43,233 bases of DNA from Rubrivivax sp. Lineage in GTDB: Bacteria > Pseudomonadota > Gammaproteobacteria > Burkholderiales > Burkholderiaceae_C. Position numbers and translations under genes: made by a program. Location: positions 1 through 43,233 of the forward strand of contig JADCGQ010000031.1 of NCBI GenBank assembly GCA_020248945.1, written 5' to 3'. The notes beneath the pieces were generated by a model. That model was given only the letters and a program-made list of their open reading frames with translations, made no database searches and was not told where the DNA came from. Shown piece by piece: positions 34,633-43,233 of the stretch. How positions within the stretch are numbered: position 1 is the first letter of the stretch; each line of letters begins with the position of its first letter.

Positions 34633-37581
34633 TCAGAACTTGTACGTCGTGGTCAGGAACACCTTGCGCCCGAGCGCGTCATAGACCGTCGGGAAGGTGT
34701 TGCCGTTGCCCTGGCCGGTGGGCAGCTGCGAGGTCAGCGGCGGGTCCTTGTCGAGCACGTTGTTGACGCCGGCGGTCAGGTTCCAACCCTTAAGGATGTT
34801 CCACGACACGGCCAGGTCGAGGTAGTTGCGCGCGTTGAGCACCCGATCAGGAGCGTTCACGTTGATCAGCGCGCCACCGTCCTTTGTGCCGTTCAAGGCC
34901 GGTTGGCCACTGAGCGCCTGGTGCGACACCGCCGAGAAGTAGCGCCACGTGGCGGCCAGCTCGACGTCCCAAGGGGTCGCCCAGCTCAGCCTCATTTTGT
35001 GGCGACGCTTCGGGTTCGGAGCTTCGCACAGGTTCGGGCCGTAATAGCCGACGCAGTCGTAGGTGCCGTCACCCTTGATTTCCTCGACTTCGTACTTGTC
35101 AAGGAAGGTGGCACTTGCAGTCACGCCGACGCTGCCCAATGCGCCGATTCGCTGGTTGTAGCTGAGCGCGAGGTCAAGCCCTGACGTGCGCAGCGTACCC
35201 AGGTTGGAGTTGCGGCCTTCGATTCGCCCTGCTGGCAACAGCCAGAGCGTGCCGGCCTGGTCGCGGGTGATCAGGTTACAGAAGGTCGGATTGCCGGTCG
35301 ACAGGCACTTATTGAGTGTCGTGCCCGGATCAACCGAATCGATCGTTTCGTCGACCTTGATGTCGAAATAGTCGATGCTGACGGTGAGGTCGCGCATCGG
35401 CTGCAACACCAGGCCGATGGTGACGCTGTCAGCCGTTTCCGGCTTCAGGTTGACGTTACCGCCTTGCAGGTACTGGAACTGGCTGGTCGGGTTGTCAGGG
35501 ATGCTGCCGTACTGGGCAGCGGTCACACCCGTGCGGGCGCATTCGGCTGCCGTACGGGCCGGCGTCGGACCTTCGCAAGGATCGCCCGGATCGGTCAAGT
35601 CGAACAAGTCATTGCCCGAAGCCGTGTACAGCTCGATCAGGTTGGGAGCCCGCACGGCGCGTTGATAGCCGCCGCGCACCCGCACCTGGCGGATCGGGGC
35701 GTATTGGAAGCCCACACCGTAGGTGTCGGCGTCGAAACCCGACTTGTAGGAGGAGGTACGTGCACTCAGCGTGGCTTCAAGCAAATCGGCACCTGGCTTG
35801 CCTTCGATCAGGGGCAGGCGGACTTCGGCAAAGGTCTCGACCACTGACTGTTCGCCATACAGTGGCTGAGTCGGGCCACCAGAACCGGAAAGCGCGCCTT
35901 CGGTCGTGTTCTGGTCAGTTTGAAGGGTCAAGGACTCGGCGCGCCGCTCAAGCCCGACGGACACGCCGATGCCGTTCTTGGCCATCGGGGACTTGATGCC
36001 GAACTCGGCGAGGTCAGCAGAAACCGACAGCCCGGCCACCTTCAGCGTGGTACCGCCCTTGCGGAATCCAGGGGTCTGAAGGTAGGTCAGCTGCGCAGCG
36101 TTCACGCCGCCAGGCTGCCAGACGTTGTACGGCACACAGCCCGCCGCCCGGGCGCCGGCGTCGGCGCACTGCACACCGCCAGAACCGTCCGGAACCACCG
36201 TCAGTGCTTGTTCGATGCGGCTGTCGAGGAAGTAGTTGGCTTCGCTCTGCGCGTAGATCACCTTCGACTCGATGGCGTAGGCGTCGTAGCTGAACGCACC
36301 CACGTCGCCCTTGACACCCAGCAGCGTCCGGAACGAGGTGTTGCGGTACTCCGATTGGCGACCGCCGCCTTCGACGTTGCGCCGCTGAACCACCACATCC
36401 CGGGTAGAAGTGGCGCTACCCGGAGTCAGGCCAAGGGCCGTGAGCCAACTGGCGTTCAGCAGCGGGTTGTCGCCGCGGACGGTGACGATGTTGCCGAAGA
36501 TGCCGCCCGGGGCAATCTGTCCAATCGTCTGGTCGTCGTGGAAGCTGAACTCGCTGTAGACACGTGCATTGGGATGCACCTGATAGTTGGCAAAGGCATT
36601 GAAGCCATAACGCTCAGACGGTCGCTGGAAGTAGTTCAGCGGACCGAAGTTGTACTGGTCGGTCGCGTTGGCGAACGGACGGGCGTTGCCGTCTGCGCCA
36701 ACAGTAAACACGGAACCACCAGGCAGGCTTGTGATTCGACCCGTGGCGTTGGTGCCCGAGCCACCGCACGCAAAATTGACAACACCCGTGCCGAACGAAC
36801 ACGAGCTGAAGTCACGCTCCGACTGCAGCAGCGCGTCGTCCTTCTTGTAGTTGATGAAGACTGTGGCATTGCCCTTGCCGCCGTCAAAGTTGCCACCCAC
36901 CAACAGACTGAAGTTCGTCGACTTGCCATCGGCGCTCTTGTCGCCCGGGACAATGAACTCCCGGGGGTTGGTCTGGGCACGGTTGCGCAGAACGTCCTGG
37001 ACGCCCAATGTGCCGCCGTTGGCGCCCGGGTTCTGCTGGCCGTGGTTGAAGAAGCTGTGGCTGAGTTCGACCTGTACGCCTTCAAAGCGGTCGTTCATGA
37101 TGAAGTTCACCACGCCCGCCACCGCGTCTGAACCGTACACCGCGGAAGCACCGCCCGTGAGCAGTTCAACGCGGCGAACCAGCGCCGCAGGGATCTGGTT
37201 CAAGTCGGGTGCCACGATGGTCGCGCTGCCCATGGGCAAACGACGCCCGTTGGTCAGCACCAGCGTGCGCCCAGCTCCCAGGCCGCGAAGGTTCACCGAG
37301 GCCGTGCCCGTCGAACCGTTGACGACCGTGCCCGCCTGCGCAGCAAACACCTGCGGCAGGTTGTTGAGGAAGTTCTCGACGTTCCGAACGCCGTCCTGCT
37401 TGATCTCCTTGGCGTCGATCACCGTGATGGGGCTGGCGGAATCGACGTTGAGCGACTTGATGCGCGAGCCGGTGATCTCGACGCGTTCGCCGCCGGCCTG
37501 TTGCGCCAGCACGTGGCCCGAAAGCAGACCGCTGCCCACAGCCGCCAGAACGGCGGTGCAGACCCTGGTTCTCTTGAACAT
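34633..37581 (-). CDS. TonB-dependent outer-membrane receptor (complete)
   Basis: 982 residues. Signal peptide about 1-25 (MFKRTRVCTAVLAAVGSGLL...VLAQ), then a short ERVEITGSRIKS start. The plug domain (about 40-160) has VNLRGLGAGRTLVLTNGRR and ASAVYGSDAVAGVVNFI. A 22-strand barrel follows, ending ...TTTYKF with the C-terminal aromatic residue for BAM. Five closely spaced cysteine pairs (e.g. CSFGTGVVNFAC, CADAGARAAGC, CLSTGNPTFC) lie in predicted outer loops and may form disulfides. ATG 37581 has AGGAG six bases before it; an upstream in-frame start is less likely. It is flanked by two hydroxylase genes. The substrate is unknown; family relatives take up siderophores, sugars or peptides. Confidence 0.93.
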   Translation of the reverse strand: MFKRTRVCTAVLAAVGSGLLSGHVLAQQAGGERVEITGSRIKSLNVDSASPITVIDAKEIKQDGVRNVENFLNNLPQVFAAQAGTVVNGSTGTASVNLRGLGAGRTLVLTNGRRLPMGSATIVAPDLNQIPAALVRRVELLTGGASAVYGSDAVAGVVNFIMNDRFEGVQVELSHSFFNHGQQNPGANGGTLGVQDVLRNRAQTNPREFIVPGDKSADGKSTNFSLLVGGNFDGGKGNATVFINYKKDDALLQSERDFSSCSFGTGVVNFACGGSGTNATGRITSLPGGSVFTVGADGNARPFANATDQYNFGPLNYFQRPSERYGFNAFANYQVHPNARVYSEFSFHDDQTIGQIAPGGIFGNIVTVRGDNPLLNASWLTALGLTPGSATSTRDVVVQRRNVEGGGRQSEYRNTSFRTLLGVKGDVGAFSYDAYAIESKVIYAQSEANYFLDSRIEQALTVVPDGSGGVQCADAGARAAGCVPYNVWQPGGVNAAQLTYLQTPGFRKGGTTLKVAGLSVSADLAEFGIKSPMAKNGIGVSVGLERRAESLTLQTDQNTTEGALSGSGGPTQPLYGEQSVVETFAEVRLPLIEGKPGADLLEATLSARTSSYKSGFDADTYGVGFQYAPIRQVRVRGGYQRAVRAPNLIELYTASGNDLFDLTDPGDPCEGPTPARTAAECARTGVTAAQYGSIPDNPTSQFQYLQGGNVNLKPETADSVTIGLVLQPMRDLTVSIDYFDIKVDETIDSVDPGTTLNKCLSTGNPTFCNLITRDQAGTLWLLPAGRIEGRNSNLGTLRTSGLDLALSYNQRIGALGSVGVTASATFLDKYEVEEIKGDGTYDCVGYYGPNLCEAPNPKRRHKMRLSWATPWDVELAATWRYFSAVSHQALSGQPALNGTKDGGALINVNAPDRVLNARNYLDLAVSWNILKGWNLTAGVNNVLDKDPPLTSQLPTGQGNGNTFPTVYDALGRKVFLTTTYKF

Positions 37582-37856
37582 TTGGATTCTCCTGAGCCTA
37601 GACAAGATGAAGTTGCCACCCGTTGCGTAAGCAAGAGATGTGCCTCGCAACGACGGAAGAGCGGCGACGCCCTGTGGTCTCATGATTGTTTCGTGGCATT
37701 CCCTCGTGCGCTGCCGGGCCAACCCTTGATCCGAGGCTGCTTGACGCGCAGACGCAACAGTGAAGGTCGTGGAGCCGCCTGCAGCGCAAGAGACTACGGT
37801 CCCGAGGTCCGGATGTCACGGTCTCGGGGGCGGTTTGCCGCGTACGCGGCTCCCCA

Positions 37857-39047
37857 TCAGATTCCCCACCCTGCCTGGCGCCCCTTGAGCTCGTCGATGG
37901 CCTGAAACACGGAATTGACCGCGTCACGCTCGGCGGAGGACAACTCTGGCCTCCAGACCTCAAAGATCAAGACGGCGCGGATGGTGTCACTGCGGTTCCA
38001 GGCCTCGTGCTCGATCGTGTCGTCGAACAACACCACCTTGCCGGGTTCCCAGTCGTGAACCTGGTTGCCGACGCGCAGTCCGCACCGAGGCGGTACGATG
38101 AGTGGAAGATGGCCGATCAGGCGCGTGTTGACGAAGCCATGGTGAGGCGTGATGTGCGCGCCTGGCTGCAGCAAAGAAAAGAGCACGTTCGGCGAGCGTC
38201 CGGGTGTCCGGACCAGCGGCACTCGTTCCAGTGCCTCGACTGTCCGCGGGCAGGTGGCGGCCACCTCCTCGACAAGAACGCCGTCTTTCCAGAGAAAGAT
38301 TGCGCCCCAGTCGGTGCTGCCCACCAAGGGATCGCGACGGAGCTGTGGCCGTTGCGGGTCGTGCTGCAGATACGGCACCACTGGAGCATTCGTGCGTGCC
38401 AGCAAACCGATGAGCTCCGTCCGGATGGAGTCTGCGGCGCGCTCGAACTCCTCGACCCAATCGAACAAACTGACGTCGAAAAACTGCACCACGGGCAGCT
38501 CTGGAAACTGAAACAGCCGGGGTGCCGACGGATAGAGCCGACGAGCGCCACAGAGCAAGTCGACAGATTGTGCGAATCGGGCACTGACAGCCCCGTCCGC
38601 CACCACGGTGAGTGCGCCGATGCGGTGGCGGATGCGATCAGCCAAGGCTTCGTTGAAGTCCCTCGTGAACTGCTGCGCACGCGCGATGAGACGTTCGAAT
38701 TCGGCAGGAAGCTCGCCTTCGACTTGCTCTGAAGCCTTCAGCACCGCCTGGAAGAAGTCAACAGCGCGGTCGCTGCCTTGTTGAGCCAGCATCTCGGCCT
38801 TCAGAGAGAGCGCCTGCAAGTTGGAAGGCGCAAGCGCCAGCACACGATCGGTCGCAGCGAAGGCTTCAGCCGAGTCGCCCAATGCCTGGCAAGCATAGGC
38901 CAGCGCCAAGTGATGCGTGGGATCCTCCGGCGCGTCCACGAGGACGCTTTCGAAGAGAGCACGCGCCTCTGCGGCGCGACCGGCGCGAAGCGCATTGACA
39001 CCTTGGCGAAGTCGAGCTGCTGCGGCAGCGATAGGTGCTTGCGGCAT
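37857..39047 (-). CDS. TPR plus aspartyl/asparaginyl beta-hydroxylase-domain protein, copy 2
   Basis: 396 residues, same layout as copy 1: helical TPR-like half (about 1-140; THHLALAYACQALGDSAEAF) and an Asp_Arg_Hydrox oxygenase domain (about 225-385). Iron ligands are predicted as His302 (TPHHG) and His347 (FDDTIEHEA), 45 residues apart, with Arg357 for 2-oxoglutarate. Blocks shared with copy 1 include HLPLIVPP, FDDTIEHEA and SVDLL.G..R, so they are paralogues, though clearly diverged. It is transcribed towards the receptor, 275 bases upstream of it. After its stop codon a 14-base palindrome, GCCGCGTACGCGGC (37837-37850), lies without a T run. The substrate is unknown. Confidence 0.88.
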   Translation of the reverse strand: MPQAPIAAAAARLRQGVNALRAGRAAEARALFESVLVDAPEDPTHHLALAYACQALGDSAEAFAATDRVLALAPSNLQALSLKAEMLAQQGSDRAVDFFQAVLKASEQVEGELPAEFERLIARAQQFTRDFNEALADRIRHRIGALTVVADGAVSARFAQSVDLLCGARRLYPSAPRLFQFPELPVVQFFDVSLFDWVEEFERAADSIRTELIGLLARTNAPVVPYLQHDPQRPQLRRDPLVGSTDWGAIFLWKDGVLVEEVAATCPRTVEALERVPLVRTPGRSPNVLFSLLQPGAHITPHHGFVNTRLIGHLPLIVPPRCGLRVGNQVHDWEPGKVVLFDDTIEHEAWNRSDTIRAVLIFEVWRPELSSAERDAVNSVFQAIDELKGRQAGWGI

Positions 39048-39143
39048 GGTTAGAGCCTAACAGCATGTCCACTGATCGGGCCTGTGTCGGCAGGGACTGA
39101 GCGGCTGGGGTCTCGCGGCCCGCGTCTCTTTGGAGGTCCGTCG

Positions 39144-40322
<1,179 letters not shown>

Positions 40323-40666
40323 TCACCTCGATCTTCAGCGCAGACTATTGGTCGGGCCGCGGTCTCTTGCTCATGATTCCTGCTCCTTCGTCTCGGGCTC
40401 TATCCTTGCCCAGCGGAGCAGGCTTCCCACCTCGGGCCGTGTTCAGCCTTGCGCTGCCGGCTCCCTGGTTGGATCGCCCGGACGCAAGCTCAGAGATGCC
40501 AGACCGGCGGTCAACTCTGGGAACGTGTCGGGCGAGCCAAGTCAGCTACACCGACGCGTGCACGCCCGACAACCTGCGCACGAGTCGGAGCTGTGAGCTC
40601 GCGCGTCAGCGTACTTCGACCGTCGTCACTCTCAGAGCACGCCCTACAAGTCGTTTCCACACGCGA
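40323..40666. other. 344-base gap with a possible insertion-sequence scar
   Basis: No gene. On the minus strand an AGGA-preceded ATG at 40374 reads MSKRPRPDQ and stops at 40345-40347. After the stop the frame continues ALKIEV, recalling the start of IS3-type OrfA proteins (MSKRPR...AFKAKV). This joins the broken ABC ATPase at a CTAG. The resemblance is short and I hold it lightly. Confidence 0.3.
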
Positions 40667-43233
40667 TCACAGCGCGTAGCGAACCGTCAAGCTGAAGCGG
40701 CGGCCGAGTGTGTCGTAGATGCCGGATGCAGCTCCTGCGGTCAACGGGAACGGCGGCTCTCGGTTGAGTAGATTGGTCACTGCCAAATTCATTCTCAGCT
40801 TCTTGTTGAAGTCATACCCAACGCTGCCGCTCCACAACGTGTACCTGGGGATGAAGCGAATGTCCCGAGTCTCGGCACTCTCAGTATTGCTGAATGTCGC
40901 TCCTCCGATGTAGTTGCCACGCAGCGTCAGTGTCGCTCCTTTGTGCCTGTACCCAAAGCTGACCTGTGAGACATCCTTGGATGACCCAAGCTCCCCGGCC
41001 TGATCCGTGGTCACCACGCGATTGGTGGATGTCTTCAGCGTCCCCAAGTTCGATACCGAAACACCAACGGTGAATTCTCCTCCGAGCTTGTCGGACACGT
41101 CGTCAAGATCGAACGAGTATTGAACCTCAGCCGCGTGGCCCCTGAACTCAAGGATGCCGCCGTTGACGAAGCCCGTCGAGATTCCCGTGATCTGCCCGGT
41201 GGCGTCCCGCGTGATGCGTCCGCAAAACGGATTGCTTGGGTCCGGGTTGTCATAACAACCCGTCGCGATCGCTGTGGCATTCAGGTTGGAGATGGTGTCG
41301 GCGATGTCGATCTTGAAGTAGTCCCACGACATCTGCAGGTTCTTCACCGCGCGAGGCCGAAAAATTAGACCGACGTTGATCGCGTCGGACTTTTCATTCC
41401 GCAGGGTTGGGCTACCGCTCAACGTACCCGGGATGGTAGCGGTGACAGCGGTGGAGAGAAAGGTCGACGGATCAAGACCGAATTGCGTGTAGAACGGCTG
41501 GCAATTGGCACGGCGCAGTGCAGGATTGGTGCCACTGTTCACGTTGCGTGAGTCGCAGGGGTCGGGCACGGTCGTGAAGATGTTCGACGATGGCGTGAAC
41601 AATTCCACCAGCGCGGGCGAGCGCAAGGCACGGGTGGCGTTCCCGCGCAGTTCGATGTCTCTCACCGGACGGAACTGAAACCCGTAGGTGTAAGTGTCCG
41701 CCACCCCGTTGACGGTGCTGTCCACCCGCCTAAACTTACCGGTCAAGACAAGCTTGTCCAGCAGTGGTAGCTTCATAGCAGGCGCGATCAGCGGCACGAC
41801 GACTTCACCAAACACTTCTTTGGTCGTGTACTCGCCCGCATTGCCCAATATGGGTACTGCCCGCCCCAGGCCCCTGACTTGGAAGTCGTCAGGAATGAAT
41901 TCGCCGCTCTCCTTGCGCTGCTCGACTCCGAAGTTGGCGTCCACAGGACCCGCCCAAAGGTTGAACAAGGTCCCGCCGATGTTGGCATTGAAGACCGTCT
42001 GTTCCAGCACTGACTTGGTGGTGGTGGTCCCGCTCACGTAAGCCTTGGCATCTGGGCTCAGCACACCTTCACCAAACAAGTTCAGCGGAACGCAATTGGG
42101 ATCGGCGACCGGCACAATCGTGCTGCCGGCAGCGTTCGGAACGACGAGTCCAGGAGTCGGCGTGGTCGTGCAGACAACGTTGCCCTGAGCGTCACGCGTC
42201 ACGTTGAGCGCGTTCACGAAACGCTGCTGATTCAGCGCATTGGTGAAGAAGACTGAATCGTTCTTGCCGAAGTTGGCGGATACCTCCCAGTTGAAAACCC
42301 GATCGGCGACCTCGAAAGAACCGTTGACGCCGACCACCGAGCGTGCAACATCAGTAGTGCCACGGCCGTTGTTGACCGCTAGGTCTCTGTTCACGCGCGA
42401 AAGCCGGAAGTTGGTAATGCCGTTGGCCTGCAGAGTGGCCACCGCCGACGGGGAGAGCATGGGGTGCGACGCGGCAAACGTCACCGGCGCGCTAGCTCCG
42501 CCGAAGAGATTGGAGTTATAGGCCGTCTGATCGACTAATTCCAAGGCTTCGGCCCTGTAGAACAGCCCTTCGTAGAAGAGGTTCGCCCAAGGCGCCACCT
42601 GCAGATTGCCCAGCACGTTGACGGTGTGGCGCTCGACCTTGGAGGTGATCTGTGTGGTGTCTTGCAGAGTGAAACCGTCACCACCGGAGGCGTTGGTGTT
42701 GCCGAAGTTGATGCCAGGGTTGTATGGAACAAGGCTTCCGTCCGGAGCGAAACGGAGATAAGTCGTCTGGCTCGGGCCAAACCCGCGCAACCGGTTGTCA
42801 GGCAGATTGAATCCGCCTGTGGCCGGGAAAAGAAGACCGCCGGCCAGCATCGTAAAGTTGCGATCGTTCTCGATGTAGACAGAGTTTGGAATCCCGTCCG
42901 TCGCGGCAGTGGGTACGCATGTCTGGAAGGGAACATCCGGGTTCACGCGGCCGTCGTTCTGCGGCGTGCGGCCGGGCTGCGTGGTCACAATAGAACTCGG
43001 ACCAGTGGTGCATGGGTTGGTGCGCAGGGAGATAGCCCGCTGGCCGCGAGGACGCGCGCTAGCCAACAACCCATCCTGGATGTCGTACACGTACCCTGAA
43101 TCCGTGACCTCACCTGTGCAGGCGTTCACCCTGCGGGTGATGCACGGTTGCAGTGGCTGGGCGGGGTTTGGAAGAATTCGGGTATGCGCCCGATCCAAGT
43201 CAAGCAACTCGACTATGACCTCACGCCGACCGC
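40667..43233 (-). CDS. TonB-dependent outer-membrane receptor, N-terminus outside the window
   Basis: About 855 residues are visible and the frame is open at the window end, so the signal peptide and most of the plug lie beyond 43233. The barrel part shows typical blocks: YGFQFRPVRDIELRGNATRA, RSPALVELFTPSS, LRNEKSDAINVGLIFRPRAV and NPFCGRITRDATGQITG. It ends TVRYAL, without the usual final Phe. Cysteine pairs in loops (CDSRNVNSGTNPALRRANC, CYDNPDPSNPFC) resemble those of the other receptor, but the sequences are clearly different. The DNA looks poorer in G+C than the flanking core genes, which suggests acquisition. The substrate is unknown. Confidence 0.88.
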   Translation of the reverse strand, partial: GRREVIVELLDLDRAHTRILPNPAQPLQPCITRRVNACTGEVTDSGYVYDIQDGLLASARPRGQRAISLRTNPCTTGPSSIVTTQPGRTPQNDGRVNPDVPFQTCVPTAATDGIPNSVYIENDRNFTMLAGGLLFPATGGFNLPDNRLRGFGPSQTTYLRFAPDGSLVPYNPGINFGNTNASGGDGFTLQDTTQITSKVERHTVNVLGNLQVAPWANLFYEGLFYRAEALELVDQTAYNSNLFGGASAPVTFAASHPMLSPSAVATLQANGITNFRLSRVNRDLAVNNGRGTTDVARSVVGVNGSFEVADRVFNWEVSANFGKNDSVFFTNALNQQRFVNALNVTRDAQGNVVCTTTPTPGLVVPNAAGSTIVPVADPNCVPLNLFGEGVLSPDAKAYVSGTTTTKSVLEQTVFNANIGGTLFNLWAGPVDANFGVEQRKESGEFIPDDFQVRGLGRAVPILGNAGEYTTKEVFGEVVVPLIAPAMKLPLLDKLVLTGKFRRVDSTVNGVADTYTYGFQFRPVRDIELRGNATRALRSPALVELFTPSSNIFTTVPDPCDSRNVNSGTNPALRRANCQPFYTQFGLDPSTFLSTAVTATIPGTLSGSPTLRNEKSDAINVGLIFRPRAVKNLQMSWDYFKIDIADTISNLNATAIATGCYDNPDPSNPFCGRITRDATGQITGISTGFVNGGILEFRGHAAEVQYSFDLDDVSDKLGGEFTVGVSVSNLGTLKTSTNRVVTTDQAGELGSSKDVSQVSFGYRHKGATLTLRGNYIGGATFSNTESAETRDIRFIPRYTLWSGSVGYDFNKKLRMNLAVTNLLNREPPFPLTAGAASGIYDTLGRRFSLTVRYAL

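Noticed and set aside
37837..37850. Palindrome GCCGCGTACGCGGC as terminator of hydroxylase copy 2
   Set aside because: There is no T run after it on either strand, so it is not a standard terminator; it may be a protein-binding site or nothing.
33253..39047. The cassette as a RiPP (modified peptide) biosynthesis cluster
   Set aside because: I found no short precursor gene, no leader-type repeat, no peptidase and no exporter nearby; the hydroxylases alone do not support it.

Overview
The window looks like a chromosomal piece of a high-GC betaproteobacterium of the order Burkholderiales, probably close to the Rubrivivax/Leptothrix/Roseateles group. I base this on the gene order (divergent hemN and fnr, ccoISNOQPG, xseA-sodB, exbBD-lpxK-trm112-kdsB-adk) and on the protein sequences. 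The genus is an inference. I saw no tRNA, rRNA, CRISPR array or intact insertion sequence.

Layout. Bases 1-5417 (+) hold a four-gene drug-type exporter of the YbhGFSR kind: membrane-fusion protein (5' end outside the window), a fused double ATPase and two ABC-2 permeases. Bases 5418-6432 hold no convincing gene. A saccharopine-dehydrogenase-like oxidoreductase (+) and a PDZ plus alpha/beta-hydrolase gene (-) with a probable frameshift after its signal peptide follow. Bases 9126-10740 are a gene graveyard with pieces of a MarR regulator, a membrane protein, the small subunit of an isoquinoline-type dehydrogenase and an NmrA-type oxidoreductase. Then come icd (-), a small exported Ala/Lys-rich protein (+), and a microaerobic respiration block. 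In that block TauE/SafE-like and hemN (-) lie back to back with an FNR-type regulator (+), and ccoI-ccoS-ccoN-ccoO-ccoQ-ccoP-ccoG-fixH-like plus one small membrane protein all read on the minus strand. A 9/10 FNR site with a correctly placed -10 sits inside ccoS in front of ccoN, and an 8/10 site lies between hemN and fnr. The block therefore reads as an oxygen-controlled module making the cbb3 oxidase and its haem.

Bases 23483-33179 are mostly conserved housekeeping genes: a DUF192 protein, a sensor kinase and regulator pair, sodB, xseA, exbB, exbD, lpxK, a Trm112-like protein, kdsB, adk and a short-chain dehydrogenase. Two copies of a dispersed repeat sit at the 3' end of the sensor kinase, and one copy supplies its stop codon.

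Bases 33253-43233, all on the minus strand, are accessory in character and look less GC-rich. A large TonB-dependent receptor is flanked by two paralogous proteins that join a TPR-like helical half to an aspartyl/asparaginyl beta-hydroxylase domain. Upstream are a decayed fused oligopeptide-ABC ATPase and a second TonB-dependent receptor that runs off the window. The hydroxylase-receptor-hydroxylase cassette is the best candidate here for an undescribed system; its substrate cannot be read from the sequence.
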